A DNA stretch of 38,091 nt from Bacillota bacterium (GCA_023412845.1 JAEZRH010000144.1:1-38091), one strand, 5' to 3'; counted from the first letter of the stretch, positions 15,607-23,319 are shown. Numbers and translations: made by a program. Notes: a model not told the origin generated them from the sequence alone.

Positions 15607-16692
15607 TTATTTTTTATATGATTTTGCATCGTCTTCCAAAGCCAGTTCGACAAGGCGGTCCAACAGCTCCGGGTACGGAACGCCGGAAGCGTCCCAGAGT
15701 TTCGGGTACATGCTGATCGGCGTGAATCCCGGGATGGTGTTCAGTTCGTTGAGCAGGACCTCTTTGCCGCCGCGCACAAAGAAATCCACGCGCGCAAAGC
15801 CGCGGCAGCCGAGCATGCGGAAAGCGTAAACGGCTTTCGAGCGGATCTCTTCCGTCACGGCGCCGTCGAGATGAGCCGGGATGTTGAGCTTTGATTTGCC
15901 GGACTTGTATTTGTCGTCATAGTCATAAAATTCCGCGGAAGCGACGATCTCTCCCACCGCGTCGGAAGCCTTCGGGTTCAGATTCCCCAAGACGGAGCAT
16001 TCGACCTCCTGCCCGACGATCGCTTCTTCTATTATGATCTTGTCGCTCTCTTCCATTGCCATTTCGACGGCGGCATCAAGGTCCTCTTCGCGCGTGACCT
16101 TTGTAACGCCGACGGAAGAGCCGGAGTTCGCCGGTTTAACGAACACCGGGTAACCCAGCCTCGCGTTGACCTTGATTTTGATTTTTTCTCTGCCGCCCGG
16201 GTATTTGTTGCCATAGAACCACAGGTATTTGGCGCCTGCGATGCCCGCGTTGGCAAGCAGCGCGTGCGTAATCGCCTTATCCATGCAGACGGCAGAACTG
16301 AGCGTTCCGCAGCCCACGAAAGGCAGGCCGCTCAGTTCCAGCAGGCCCTGGATCGTGCCGTCTTCCCCGTTCCTCCCGTGCAGGACGGGAAAAACGCAGT
16401 CGACGGTCACGATTCGGAACCCGCCCGGTTCCTCGACGACGAACCCGCCTGTGCTGCGGTCCGGCGAAAGGAGCGCGGGGCGGTTCGCGGGGTCGTGTTC
16501 CCAATCCCCGTCGGGGATCGCGTCGGACGGCCCCTGATAGAGCAGCCAGCGCCCGTCTTTGGTGATTCCGACGCAGACGATTTCATATTTTTCCTTCGGC
16601 AGATTCTGAATGACGGAAAATGCGGAAACACAGGAAACCTCGTGTTCCGAAGAACATCCCCCGAACAGAACGGCGATTTTTTTCTTTTGCAA
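15607..16692 (-). CDS. ddl: D-alanine--D-alanine ligase
   Basis: 361 residues from TTG 16692, chosen because GGGGGAACC lies 7-12 bases upstream. A second in-frame TTG at 16707 would add five residues but lacks a binding site. The enzyme makes D-Ala-D-Ala for peptidoglycan precursors in the cytoplasm. IAVLFGGCSSEHEVS is the N-terminal ATP-grasp signature. FPVLHGRNGEDGTIQGLLEL, GLPFVGCG, FVKPANSGSSVGVTKV and ECSVLGN follow. CRGFARVDFFV and LLNELNTIPGFTPISMYPKLW hold the metal ligands and close the active site. It is the first gene of a leftward run with the DUF1934 gene and argS, with its own promoter at 16762-16790. Confidence 0.94.
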   Translation of the reverse strand: MQKKKIAVLFGGCSSEHEVSCVSAFSVIQNLPKEKYEIVCVGITKDGRWLLYQGPSDAIPDGDWEHDPANRPALLSPDRSTGGFVVEEPGGFRIVTVDCVFPVLHGRNGEDGTIQGLLELSGLPFVGCGTLSSAVCMDKAITHALLANAGIAGAKYLWFYGNKYPGGREKIKIKVNARLGYPVFVKPANSGSSVGVTKVTREEDLDAAVEMAMEESDKIIIEEAIVGQEVECSVLGNLNPKASDAVGEIVASAEFYDYDDKYKSGKSKLNIPAHLDGAVTEEIRSKAVYAFRMLGCRGFARVDFFVRGGKEVLLNELNTIPGFTPISMYPKLWDASGVPYPELLDRLVELALEDDAKSYKK

Positions 16693-16761
16693 TTCAGGTT
16701 CCCCCAAACATTTGGATTTTCAGCTTGCCGGCGGCAATTGAGCCGAATCCTACGAATACTT

Positions 16762-16790
16762 ATCATAGCACATTGCCGTAGGCGGTGCAA
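16762..16790 (-). promoter_or_regulatory. Promoter of the ddl unit
   Basis: Reading leftward, TTGCAC (16790-16785), a 17-base spacer, TATGAT (16767-16762). The leader to ddl is about 65 bases. Confidence 0.75.
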
Positions 16791-16820
16791 TCTTATTTTG
16801 GCTGCGCATACAAATGTATG

Positions 16821-16849
16821 GTGACAAAGATTTCATTATGTAGTATAAT
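16821..16849 (+). promoter_or_regulatory. Promoter upstream of the unrecognised 262-residue protein
   Basis: GTGACA (16821-16826), a 17-base spacer, TATAAT (16844-16849). It is divergent from the ddl promoter 31 bases away. The transcript would carry a leader of about 150 bases that includes a reverse copy of the dispersed repeat. Confidence 0.75.
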
Positions 16850-16877
16850 ATCAGAATTGTTAATGTTTATGATATAT

Positions 16878-16925
16878 GATAGAAAAGGCTGTGCAGCCCG
16901 TTTTTTCGCTGCCGTACGGCTCTGT
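16878..16925 (-). repeat. Dispersed intergenic repeat, module 1, reverse-oriented copy
   Basis: On the minus strand, GTACGGC-AGCGAAAAAACGGGCTGC matches GTACGGCACAGAAAAGCGGTCTGC near 2656-2679 and CCCGGCGCAGCGAAAAACAGGCTCG near 17828-17852. The 317-base gap 16693-17009 holds this copy, the two divergent promoters and no convincing gene. On the plus strand, GGCTGTGCAGCC followed by CGTTTTTT also looks like a very small terminator. Confidence 0.5.
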
Positions 16926-17009
16926 CCGCGCGGATGGCGCCGGCTCCGGGACCGGGCCGCGGGGTGGGAGGCATTCGCCTTTGACTGCTGTGATTAGGAG
17001 TTGATTATT

Positions 17010-17798
17010 TTGGATCAGAAGGCTTTTGACCTGGTTGCCGAAAAAACAGGGGAGGTCCTCGGCAGGCAGGGCTACCGCCGCCAGGGGAACCCCCAGCAGG
17101 GGGCAGACGGACTTTCCGTCGCTTATCTCGGCGAAGCGAATGCTTACGGCATCCTTTACCGGGATGAAAAAAAGCGGTTTGAACTGCGCTCGTGCGATAT
17201 GTCCGACGGCGTGCCGGACGGTAAGTGGAAAACCCTTTCCATGTGGCTGTACGACCCGGAAACGGACACGCCCGCGCAGGCGCAGAGCATCGCCGACGAT
17301 TTTTCCGAGACCATTGAAGGGCCGCAGCAGATCGCCGTCGTCCGTAACAAAAAGAAGAAGAAAAAGGACGACGACACCAACGATCCCCTGTTCTTCTACA
17401 ACCGCTTCGTCAATATTTTCCCCGACCTGAAAAGCGATATCGCCGAAGAAAAGGCGGCCTACGGAGAGATCCGCGCGGTGACGTTCGGCCGGGAGAAGCT
17501 TCTGCCGAGGATGGAAGCCCTCGCCGCAGGAACGGACAAGGACCTGATTTCCCGCGCGTGCACCTTGCTGAGCGATATGTATGTCGGCGGTGACATGGAC
17601 GTCCGCTCCATCATCACCATCGTGCTGCTCAACGGCCTGAGCGCCGCCGCCGTTGCAAATCTGAAGCCGCAGTTCGGCGAGGAGCTGGCCAAGGGCTATA
17701 AATCCGGTGCAAAGATGAAAGGGAAAAAAGTAAAGCCGGAAAAGCAAAAAAAACGCGAAAAATTCATGGCGCGGACCCTGAACGAGATGGACCGGTGA
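17010..17798 (+). CDS. Conserved-looking hydrophilic protein, function unknown
   Basis: 262 residues from TTG 17010, with AGGAG nine bases upstream. An earlier TTG at 17001 abuts the binding site and is unlikely. The N-terminal half (about 1-105) looks like a compact domain of mixed strands and helices (LVAEKTGEVLGRQGY, NAYGILYRDEKKRFELRSCD). A highly basic/acidic patch RNKKKKKKDDDTND follows, then a helical second half (PLFFYNRFVNIFPDLKSD to LKPQFGEELAKGYKSG) and a Lys-rich tail. There is no signal peptide, membrane segment or recognisable catalytic motif. It is a single-gene unit between ddl and the rpmG operon. The basic patches suggest nucleic acid or ribosome contact, but that is only a guess. 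Confidence 0.75.
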   Translation: MDQKAFDLVAEKTGEVLGRQGYRRQGNPQQGADGLSVAYLGEANAYGILYRDEKKRFELRSCDMSDGVPDGKWKTLSMWLYDPETDTPAQAQSIADDFSETIEGPQQIAVVRNKKKKKKDDDTNDPLFFYNRFVNIFPDLKSDIAEEKAAYGEIRAVTFGREKLLPRMEALAAGTDKDLISRACTLLSDMYVGGDMDVRSIITIVLLNGLSAAAVANLKPQFGEELAKGYKSGAKMKGKKVKPEKQKKREKFMARTLNEMDR

Positions 17799-17890
17799 CG
17801 GGGTGTCCCCGTTGTCAAGCCGCGCCGCCCGGCGCAGCGAAAAACAGGCTCGTTCTGGCGCGGGAGCTAGGGGAAGCTCCCGGCGGTATA
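17799..17890 (+). repeat. Dispersed intergenic repeat, module 1
   Basis: Starts directly after the stop codon. It shares GGGGTG.CC..CG..GTCAA.CC.CGCCG, CGGCGCAGCGAAAAA and TTCTGGCGCGGGAG with the copy at 2622-2722. It ends in a perfect 8-bp hairpin CGGGAGCT/AGCTCCCG (17861-17868 and 17875-17882) with loop AGGGGA and no T-tail. Confidence 0.6.
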
Positions 17891-17924
17891 AAAGGAGTCC
17901 GGTTAGGAGCGTTACGTGAACCTT

Positions 17925-18075
17925 GTCTTAGACTGTCCGGGGGCATTAAAATGCCGTGCGCGCCTACGGCGGACCCCGACTTTTCAGTAAGGCGGCTTTT
18001 CATGCCTTGCCCCGGGAATGCTCTCGACCGGCTATGTACGAAAATTGCATGCAGGTTCAGCCTGCCCCGGCCGTA
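17925..18075 (+). repeat. Dispersed intergenic repeat, module 2
   Basis: TTAGACTGTCCGG (17928-17940) and CGCCTACGGCGG (17961-17972) are 33 bases apart, matching TCAGACTGCCCGG and CGCCTACGGCGG 32 bases apart at 34941-34984. GCATGCAGGTTCAGCCTGCC near 18048-18067 is the reverse complement, with small changes, of GGCAGGCTGAGCCTGCACG near 24045. Together with module 1 it fills most of the 442-base gap 17799-18240, where I see no gene. Confidence 0.55.
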
Positions 18076-18103
18076 CCCGGCGGGTGACCTCCGCAAATTT
18101 TTC

Positions 18104-18132
18104 TTGACATGTCCGCGGCGTTATGCTATGAT
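18104..18132 (+). promoter_or_regulatory. Promoter of the rpmG-secE-nusG transcript
   Basis: TTGACA (18104-18109), a 17-base spacer, TATGAT (18127-18132). The predicted start near 18139 is followed at once by a hairpin, CTCGGTAAA (18141-18149) with TTTACCCCGAG (18171-18181), with a two-base bulge and a T7 run in its loop. Confidence 0.88.
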
Positions 18133-18240
18133 TGTTTTACCTCGGTAAAGGGGTTATTTTTTTGCATCCATTTACCCCGAGGGAGGCCGAAGCCCCCGTA
18201 AGGAGGCTAAAATTTTTTCCGTAAAGCGGGAGGTGCCGTC

Positions 18241-18390
18241 ATGAGAGTCAAGGTTACATTGGCCTGTACAGAATGCAAACAGCGTAATTACGACACAATG
18301 AAGAATAAAAAGAACGATCCGGACAGGCTCGAGATGCACAAGTACTGCAGGTTCTGCAAGAAGCATACGCTTCATCGCGAAACAAAATAA
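18241..18390 (+). CDS. rpmG: Large-subunit ribosomal protein L33 (zinc-binding form)
   Basis: 49 residues, MRVKVTLACTECKQRNY to HTLHRETK. The paired CxxC motifs at Cys9/Cys12 and Cys36/Cys39 mark the zinc-binding form of L33, a small protein near the E site of the 50S subunit. The ATG 18241 follows GGGAGGTG. In many Firmicutes, zinc-independent paralogues replace this form under zinc starvation. None is visible here. The gene is first in the rpmG-secE-nusG order common across Firmicutes, with 24 bases to secE. The tRNA-Trp gene often present between rpmG and secE is absent. Confidence 0.96.
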   Translation: MRVKVTLACTECKQRNYDTMKNKKNDPDRLEMHKYCRFCKKHTLHRETK

Positions 18391-18414
18391 TCCGGACGGA
18401 GGGAAAGTTAAATT

Positions 18415-18660
18415 ATGGCCGAAAAAGCTGAAAAGGCTGAGAAAAAACAGAACTTTTTTGTCAGGGCCGGCGATTCCTTCACAAAATTTCTCCGTGATAC
18501 AAAGGGCGAAATCAAAAAGATTGTGTGGCCTACTCCGCAGTCCGTGATGAAAAGCACGGGCGTTGTTCTTGCCACCATCGTGGTCATCGGGGTGTTTGTT
18601 TTCGGGCTGGATACGCTTTTGATCAATCTGCTCGGGCTGATTATGAATGTTGCGAAATAA
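18415..18660 (+). CDS. secE: Preprotein translocase subunit SecE
   Basis: 81 residues, short single-span form. A charged N-terminus (MAEKAEKAEKKQ) is followed by FLRDTKGEIKKIVWPTPQSVMKST, the conserved amphipathic SecE signature that clamps SecY. One membrane segment follows (about residues 43-75). SecE stabilises the SecYEG channel for protein export in the cytoplasmic membrane. The ATG follows GGAGGGAAAG. nusG starts 24 bases downstream, as usual. Confidence 0.96.
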   Translation: MAEKAEKAEKKQNFFVRAGDSFTKFLRDTKGEIKKIVWPTPQSVMKSTGVVLATIVVIGVFVFGLDTLLINLLGLIMNVAK

Positions 18661-18684
18661 TGAAATTTAGCGGAGGTGTTTTCG

Positions 18685-19206
18685 TTGCCTGAAGAAGCAA
18701 GATGGTATGTCGTGCATACTTATTCCGGGTATGAAAACAAGGTTGCCTCCAATCTTCAGAAAACGGTGGATAACCGGCAGCTTCACGATCTGATCGAACA
18801 GGTGCTTGTTCCGACCGAGACCGTTACGGAGATCAAGGACGAAAAAAAGCGCGAGGTTGAAAGGAAGATTTTCCCGGGCTATGTGCTTGTGAAAATGATC
18901 CTTACGGATGAATCCTGGTATGTCGTGCGAAATATCCGCGGCTGTACGGGCTTTGTCGGTCCGTCGTCCAAGCCGATCCCGCTGACGGATGAGGAAGTTG
19001 CGAGACTTGGCGTCGAGAAGAAAGAGATTGAGGTTTCCTATGGAGTCGGCGATTCCGTACAGATTATCGACGGACCCCTCGAAGGGTTTGTCGGCATCGT
19101 GGAAGAGATCGACAAGGAAAAGAACCGCGTCCGCGTGACGGTTTCCATGTTCGGCCGCGAGACGCCGGTGGAGCTTGAGCTGCATCAGGCTCAGGCGATG
19201 GAATGA
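18685..19206 (+). CDS. nusG: Transcription termination/antitermination factor NusG
   Basis: 173 residues. I place the start at TTG 18685, because GGAGGTG (18672-18678) is six bases upstream. The GTG at 18676 is part of that binding site and not a plausible start. The NGN domain begins ARWYVVHTYSGYENKVASNL and includes FPGYVLVKM and RNIRGCTGFVGPSSKPIPL. The C-terminal KOW domain has VGDSVQIIDGPLEGFVGIVEEID. NusG binds RNA polymerase, affecting pausing and coupling to ribosomes. The gene is in its usual place before rplK. Confidence 0.96.
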   Translation: MPEEARWYVVHTYSGYENKVASNLQKTVDNRQLHDLIEQVLVPTETVTEIKDEKKREVERKIFPGYVLVKMILTDESWYVVRNIRGCTGFVGPSSKPIPLTDEEVARLGVEKKEIEVSYGVGDSVQIIDGPLEGFVGIVEEIDKEKNRVRVTVSMFGRETPVELELHQAQAME

Positions 19207-19244
19207 CTTTATCTATGGCAATAGGCGGATGACCGCTTGTTACG

Positions 19245-19305
19245 AGGGGGTTTGCCCCTGTGGGAGGGACGGCAATATTTCCCGTTCCGCCATCAACCAC
19301 GAATT
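19245..19305 (+). promoter_or_regulatory. Probable L1-binding (autoregulatory) mRNA leader of rplKA
   Basis: The 117-base gap nusG-rplK contains CTGTGGGAGGGACGG...CATCAACCACG, in which GTGG (19260-19263) can pair with CCAC (19297-19300) around a conserved-looking GGGAGG. Similar L11-L1 operon leaders in Firmicutes bind L1. The match is by pattern only. Confidence 0.45.
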
Positions 19306-19323
19306 TTGGAGGTGCAGTCAATA

Positions 19324-19749
19324 ATGGCACAGAAGGTTACTGGTTTCATCAAGCTCCAGATACCTGCTGGAAAAGCGACCCCGGCGCCGCCGGTAGGCCC
19401 TGCTCTCGGCCAGCACGGCGTCAACATTATGGCGTTTACAAAAGAGTTCAACGAGCGTACCAAGGGTGAAGTCGGCATGATCATCCCGGTCATCATCACG
19501 GTTTACGCCGACCGTTCCTTTACGTTCATCACGAAGACTCCGCCCGCCGCGGTGCTTATTAAAAAAGTGTGCGGAATCGATAAGGCGTCCGGAACGCCGA
19601 ACAAGACCAAGGTAGCAAAGATCACCAAGGAACAGATCAAAAAGATCGCTGAAACGAAGATGCCCGATCTGAATGCGGCTTCCGTGGAAGCGGCCATGAG
19701 CATGGTCGCGGGAACGGCTCGCAGCATGGGCGTTGAAGTCGTCGACTGA
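19324..19749 (+). CDS. rplK: Large-subunit ribosomal protein L11
   Basis: 141 residues, the standard length. It opens with MAQKVTGFIKLQIPAGKATPAPPVGPALGQHGVNIMAF, which includes the proline-rich N-terminal segment of L11, and ends AAMSMVAGTARSMGVEVVD. L11 binds the GTPase-associated region of 23S rRNA, where it helps elongation factors and senses stalled ribosomes for RelA-type enzymes. The ATG 19324 follows TTGGAGGTG. rplA begins 61 bases downstream, in the conserved rplK-rplA pair. Confidence 0.97.
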   Translation: MAQKVTGFIKLQIPAGKATPAPPVGPALGQHGVNIMAFTKEFNERTKGEVGMIIPVIITVYADRSFTFITKTPPAAVLIKKVCGIDKASGTPNKTKVAKITKEQIKKIAETKMPDLNAASVEAAMSMVAGTARSMGVEVVD

Positions 19750-19810
19750 CTGAAGCCCCGGTGGGAGGAACTTTGAATCCGATTTTACCACTTGACAGGG
19801 AGGAAAACCT

Positions 19811-20503
19811 ATGAAACACGGAAAAAAATATGTCGACGGCGCAAAGCTTGTCGACCGCACGAAATCTTATGATGCCGGGGAAGCGCTTGATCTCTGCGTG
19901 AAGACCGGCACGAAGAAATTCGACGAAAGCGTCGAGGTCCATGTCAAACTGGGCGTAGACAGCCGCCATGCGGACCAGCAGGTCCGCGGCGCCATCGTCC
20001 TGCCGAACGGCACGGGCAAAACCGTCCGCGTCCTCGCAATCTGCAAGGGCGACGCCGCGAAGGACGCCGAGGCTGCCGGTGCCGATTTTGTCGGCGCGGA
20101 AGAAATGATCCAGAAGATCCAGAACGAAAATTGGATGGATTTCGACATTCTCATCACTACGCCGGATATGATGGGTCTTGTCGGCCGTCTCGGCAAAATC
20201 CTCGGCCCCCGCGGCCTGATGCCGAACCCGAAGGCCGGCACCGTTACCCGTGAAGTCGGCAAAGCCATTCAGGAAGCAAAGGCCGGTAAGATCGAGTACC
20301 GCCTTGACAAGTCGAACATTATCCATTGCGTAATCGGCAAGGTGTCGTTCGGCAGGGATAAGCTTCAGGAAAACTTCGACACGCTGCTCGGCGCGATCGT
20401 CAAGGCAAAACCGGCGGCCTCGAAAGGACAGTACGTCCGTTCCTGCGTCGTAGCTTCCACCATGGGCCCCGGCATCCGCATCAACCCGAATAAATTTGCC
20501 TGA
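19811..20503 (+). CDS. rplA: Large-subunit ribosomal protein L1
   Basis: 230 residues, normal for bacterial L1. MKHGKKYVDGAKLVD is the usual N-terminus. VRGAIVLPNGTGKTVRVL, ILGPRGLMPNPKAGTV and YRLDKSNIIHCVIGKVSF are diagnostic. L1 forms the mobile stalk at the E site and, in many bacteria, represses its own operon by binding the mRNA leader. The ATG follows AGGGAGGAAAA. A separate promoter for rplJL begins seven bases after the stop. Confidence 0.97.
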   Translation: MKHGKKYVDGAKLVDRTKSYDAGEALDLCVKTGTKKFDESVEVHVKLGVDSRHADQQVRGAIVLPNGTGKTVRVLAICKGDAAKDAEAAGADFVGAEEMIQKIQNENWMDFDILITTPDMMGLVGRLGKILGPRGLMPNPKAGTVTREVGKAIQEAKAGKIEYRLDKSNIIHCVIGKVSFGRDKLQENFDTLLGAIVKAKPAASKGQYVRSCVVASTMGPGIRINPNKFA

Positions 20504-20509
20504 TTTTCA

Positions 20510-20538
20510 TTGACGTTTCAGTTTCTTTGTGGTATTAT
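20510..20538 (+). promoter_or_regulatory. Promoter of rplJ-rplL
   Basis: TTGACG (20510-20515), a 17-base spacer, TATTAT (20533-20538), located directly behind rplA. The transcript starts near 20545. Confidence 0.8.
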
Positions 20539-20544
20539 AACAGT

Positions 20545-20720
20545 TGTTAGAGCTGTCCTTTATTCGGAGACAGCAGGTGCTTTTGCGTAATGGAATCCGA
20601 TTCCAGCCTGCCGAGAATAAGGTCCTTGATGCATTTGCGTGGTTAAGGCCTTTTCTGCGGTGAGCGGAAAAGGCCTTTCTGTTTATGTGAAAGAACCGCC
20701 AAAGATGGAGGTGAGATCGT
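20545..20720 (+). ncRNA. Ribosomal protein L10 leader with attenuator
   Basis: The 175-base leader has the layout of the Firmicute L10 leader: AGACAGCAGGTGC...TAATGGAATCCGATTCC...GCCTGCCGAG forms the folded L10(L12)4 binding region. It is followed by a terminator-like hairpin AAGGCCTTTTC (20645-20655) with GAAAAGGCCTT (20667-20677) and TTCTGTTTATG. Binding of the L10 complex is expected to lower rplJL expression. The class is recognised from pattern and position, and the fold was not computed. Confidence 0.82.
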
Positions 20721-21257
20721 TTGCCAAGTGAGAAAGTACTGGAAGAGAAGAAAAAGCAAGTAGCTGATTTGGCCGAAAAGCTGAAAGCTGCGCGCACGGG
20801 TGTCGTTGTCGACTACAAAGGCATCACCGTTGAACAGGATACAAAGCTCCGCAAAGAGCTGCGCGAATCCGGCAGCCATTATAAGGTTGTAAAGAACACG
20901 CTGCTGAACCTTGCCTTGAAGGAAGCGGGCATTGATGGCTTGGGTTCCGTGCTGGAAGGAACCACAGCCGTTGCCGTCAATACGGAAGACTATGTTGCCC
21001 CTGCCAAAATTTTGAATAATTTTGCAGAGAAGAATGATAAGTTTTCCATTAAGGCCGGCTTCATTGACGGGAAAGTCGTAGACACGAACCAGATCAAAAC
21101 CCTTGCCACCCTGCCTGCGAAAGAAGTCCTGGTCGCACAGGTGCTCCGCGGCCTGAACGGACCGATTTCCGGACTGGTCACCGTGCTGAACGGAACGATG
21201 AAGGGCTTGGTCGTTGCACTGAATGCAATTGCCGAAAAGCAGCAGCAATCCGCGTGA
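20721..21257 (+). CDS. rplJ: Large-subunit ribosomal protein L10
   Basis: 178 residues from TTG 20721, with GGAGGTGAG upstream. MPSEKVLEEKKKQVADL and ARTGVVVDYKGITVEQDTKLRKELR are typical of L10, as is the HYKVVKNTLLNLAL motif. L10 anchors L7/L12 dimers through its C-terminal helix (VTVLNGTMKGLVVALNAIAEK). The weak TTG start and the attenuated leader fit tight control of L10 relative to L12. rplL starts 38 bases downstream. Confidence 0.96.
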   Translation: MPSEKVLEEKKKQVADLAEKLKAARTGVVVDYKGITVEQDTKLRKELRESGSHYKVVKNTLLNLALKEAGIDGLGSVLEGTTAVAVNTEDYVAPAKILNNFAEKNDKFSIKAGFIDGKVVDTNQIKTLATLPAKEVLVAQVLRGLNGPISGLVTVLNGTMKGLVVALNAIAEKQQQSA

Positions 21258-21295
21258 TTCGTTTATTTTAATGAAAATGATGGAGGTTTTCAATC

Positions 21296-21670
21296 ATGTC
21301 TGAAAAAGTTACAAAGCTTATTGAAGATGTCAAATCCCTGACGGTGCTCGAACTTTCCGAACTGGTCAAGGCTCTCGAAGAGGAATTCGGCGTTTCCGCC
21401 GCCGCTCCGGTCGCCGTTGCCGCCGCTCCTGCCGCCGCCGCTCCCGCTGCGGAAGAGAAGAGCACATTTGATGTTGTCCTGAAGGACATCGGCCAGCAGA
21501 AGATTCAGGTCATCAAGGTCGTCCGTGAGATCACCGGCCTCGGCCTGAAGGAAGCCAAAGACCTCGTTGACGCCGCACCGAAGGCAGTCAAAGAGGGCGT
21601 TTCCAAGGAAGATGCCGATTCCATGAAAGAGAAGCTCGAGAAAGTCGGAGCGGAAGTTGAACTGAAGTAA
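21296..21670 (+). CDS. rplL: Large-subunit ribosomal protein L7/L12
   Basis: 124 residues. The N-terminal dimerisation domain (about 1-38) includes VTKLIEDVKSLTVLELSELV. An Ala/Pro-rich hinge follows (about 39-55). The C-terminal factor-binding domain contains IKVVREITGLGLKEAKDLV and ends GAEVELK. L7/L12 recruits GTPase factors to the ribosome. The ATG follows GGAGG. In most Firmicutes rpoB follows. Here a strong terminator comes 23 bases after the stop and the next gene is on the opposite strand. Confidence 0.97.
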   Translation: MSEKVTKLIEDVKSLTVLELSELVKALEEEFGVSAAAPVAVAAAPAAAAPAAEEKSTFDVVLKDIGQQKIQVIKVVREITGLGLKEAKDLVDAAPKAVKEGVSKEDADSMKEKLEKVGAEVELK

Positions 21671-21692
21671 TTTCGGCTTTTCGTTGTAAGAA

Positions 21693-21727
21693 GGTCCTGC
21701 CGGTCATTGACCGGCAGGACCTTTTTG
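21693..21727 (+). terminator. Strong terminator after rplL
   Basis: GGTCCTGCCGG (21693-21703) pairs perfectly with CCGGCAGGACC (21711-21721), followed by TTTTTGTTTT. Confidence 0.94.
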
Positions 21728-21798
21728 TTTTCTGTGGTGCGACAATTTCCGGCGATGCCATAGATTCCGCCCCCGAAAACAGGAGGCGGAGGAATGAT

Positions 21799-23154
21799 TT
21801 ACATTTTCCTGTATTTCTTTACTTTTCTGAGGTTCTTGCGCTTTCTGTTGTAGATGATCGCCAGAATGACGTAAATGATTACAAGCAGTATAATGATCGC
21901 AACAATCACAAGAAACCAGGTGGAAGTGAAGATGGATTTCGCAACGTCCGTGGTATGCAGAAGCTCGCTGCGTTCCACCGATTCCGATGCGACCAGGTTG
22001 ATGGTGGCCAGCGTTTGGTTTGCATAGCTTACCGTAGCGGTGCCGATGACCTGTCCTTTTTTGACTGGGGCGTCGATCGAGGCGGGAATATTTTTGGTGA
22101 TGATGATGCTGCCGGAGGATACGCCTTTGGGCAGGATGGCAGAGTAGCTCTTTTCCGCTTTCAAAAGGAGGGAATCCTTGTTCCAAGCGTAGTTCAGCTT
22201 GATTTCGCCAACAGAATCGTCGGCATTGACGACTTTTTTCAGTTCGAGAGAGGTCAGCGCCCATTTATACAGATTATAGCTGTCTACCATTTCGCCGCGC
22301 TTGGCGATGGCTTTGCCGGAAGAGTCGACGGACGGGGCCCCCAGCGCGACGCAGAGATAGCTGTAGCCGTCCGCGGCCGCCGTCGAAACCAGACAGTATC
22401 CGGATTCATCCGTATGCCCGGTCTTAATGCCTTTGGCGTATTTGTAGTAATAGTTATTGCCGGGGGCGTTTTTGTTGATCATCAGATTCGTCGTGGAGAG
22501 GAACGTACTTTGGCCTGCGTGCGGGCCGCCTACAGGCGTATACGTATAGGAGACCTGCGAGCATATCTGCATAAAGTACGGCAGGGTCATGGCATAGCGC
22601 GCGATCTTGGTCAGGTCAGCCGCCGTCGTATAATGGTTGTCGTCGTGCAGGCCGTGAGGATTCGTGAAATGCGTATTGGCGCAGCCGAGGGCTTTGGCCT
22701 TGTCGTTCATCATGTCGACAAATTTCTGAACGTCCCCGCCGCCGACATAGTCGGCGAGCGTCAGCGCGGCATCGTTTCCGGACGGGACCATCATGCAGTT
22801 GAGCAGCTGATAAGCCGTCAGCACGTCGTTGATCTGAAGGCCGGACATGGAGCTTCCCGTGCCGGAAAGTTCGTTATAAAGCTTCTTTGTGAAGGTGATT
22901 TTGGTTCCCTGCAGATCTTTGATATGTTCGCTGGCGATAATAAACGTCATGATCTTGGTTGTGGAGGCGGGCTCCCGCTTTCCGTTGGAATTCTTCTGGT
23001 AGACGACCGTGCCGGTGTCGAGGTTGGTCAGGACGATGGCGGCGGAAGAAGTGGAAAAATTTATATTGAAGTCGGCGGCGTATGCGGCGGACGGCGTGAA
23101 TATGACCGTACAGATTGTCAGGAGCGAAAGCAGAAGGGGGAACGTTTTTTTCAT
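21799..23154 (-). CDS. D-alanyl-D-alanine carboxypeptidase (penicillin-binding protein 5/DacF-like)
   Basis: 451 residues. A cleavable-looking signal peptide spans about residues 1-26 (ending SAAYAAD). The active-site motifs are all present: ASTTKIM with the nucleophile Ser and Lys, SGND for SxN, and IKTGHTDESGY for KTG. The enzyme trims the terminal D-Ala from peptidoglycan stem peptides outside the membrane. After a PBP5_C-like beta domain there is one strong membrane segment near the C-terminus (about 411-435) and a very basic tail NRKRKNLRKVKKYRKM, so it is anchored in the membrane. B. subtilis relatives include the sporulation enzymes DacB and DacF. Which branch this is cannot be decided here. 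GGAGG precedes the ATG. Confidence 0.92.
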   Translation of the reverse strand: MKKTFPLLLSLLTICTVIFTPSAAYAADFNINFSTSSAAIVLTNLDTGTVVYQKNSNGKREPASTTKIMTFIIASEHIKDLQGTKITFTKKLYNELSGTGSSMSGLQINDVLTAYQLLNCMMVPSGNDAALTLADYVGGGDVQKFVDMMNDKAKALGCANTHFTNPHGLHDDNHYTTAADLTKIARYAMTLPYFMQICSQVSYTYTPVGGPHAGQSTFLSTTNLMINKNAPGNNYYYKYAKGIKTGHTDESGYCLVSTAAADGYSYLCVALGAPSVDSSGKAIAKRGEMVDSYNLYKWALTSLELKKVVNADDSVGEIKLNYAWNKDSLLLKAEKSYSAILPKGVSSGSIIITKNIPASIDAPVKKGQVIGTATVSYANQTLATINLVASESVERSELLHTTDVAKSIFTSTWFLVIVAIIILLVIIYVILAIIYNRKRKNLRKVKKYRKM

Positions 23155-23220
23155 GGAAATTTTGCCTCCGATGTGATATGATTATTGGCGATGACGGTAA
23201 GGACGGACACCATATTCATC

Positions 23221-23249
23221 AGTATAACAGCAAATGGTGAAAAGATAAA
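23221..23249 (-). promoter_or_regulatory. Likely promoter of the carboxypeptidase gene
   Basis: Reading leftward, TTTATC (23249-23244), 17 bases, TATACT (23226-23221), with an extended -10 TGT just before TATACT. The leader is about 60 bases. Confidence 0.5.
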
Positions 23250-23319
23250 GCACGGTAACGAAATCTTAACCCATTCCCGTTCCGTCGGAAAGACTTGGCG
23301 CTTATTGGAGGAGACCACA

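Noticed and set aside
18391..18414. Expected tRNA-Trp gene between rpmG and secE
   Set aside because: Only 24 bases separate the two genes, so no tRNA fits.
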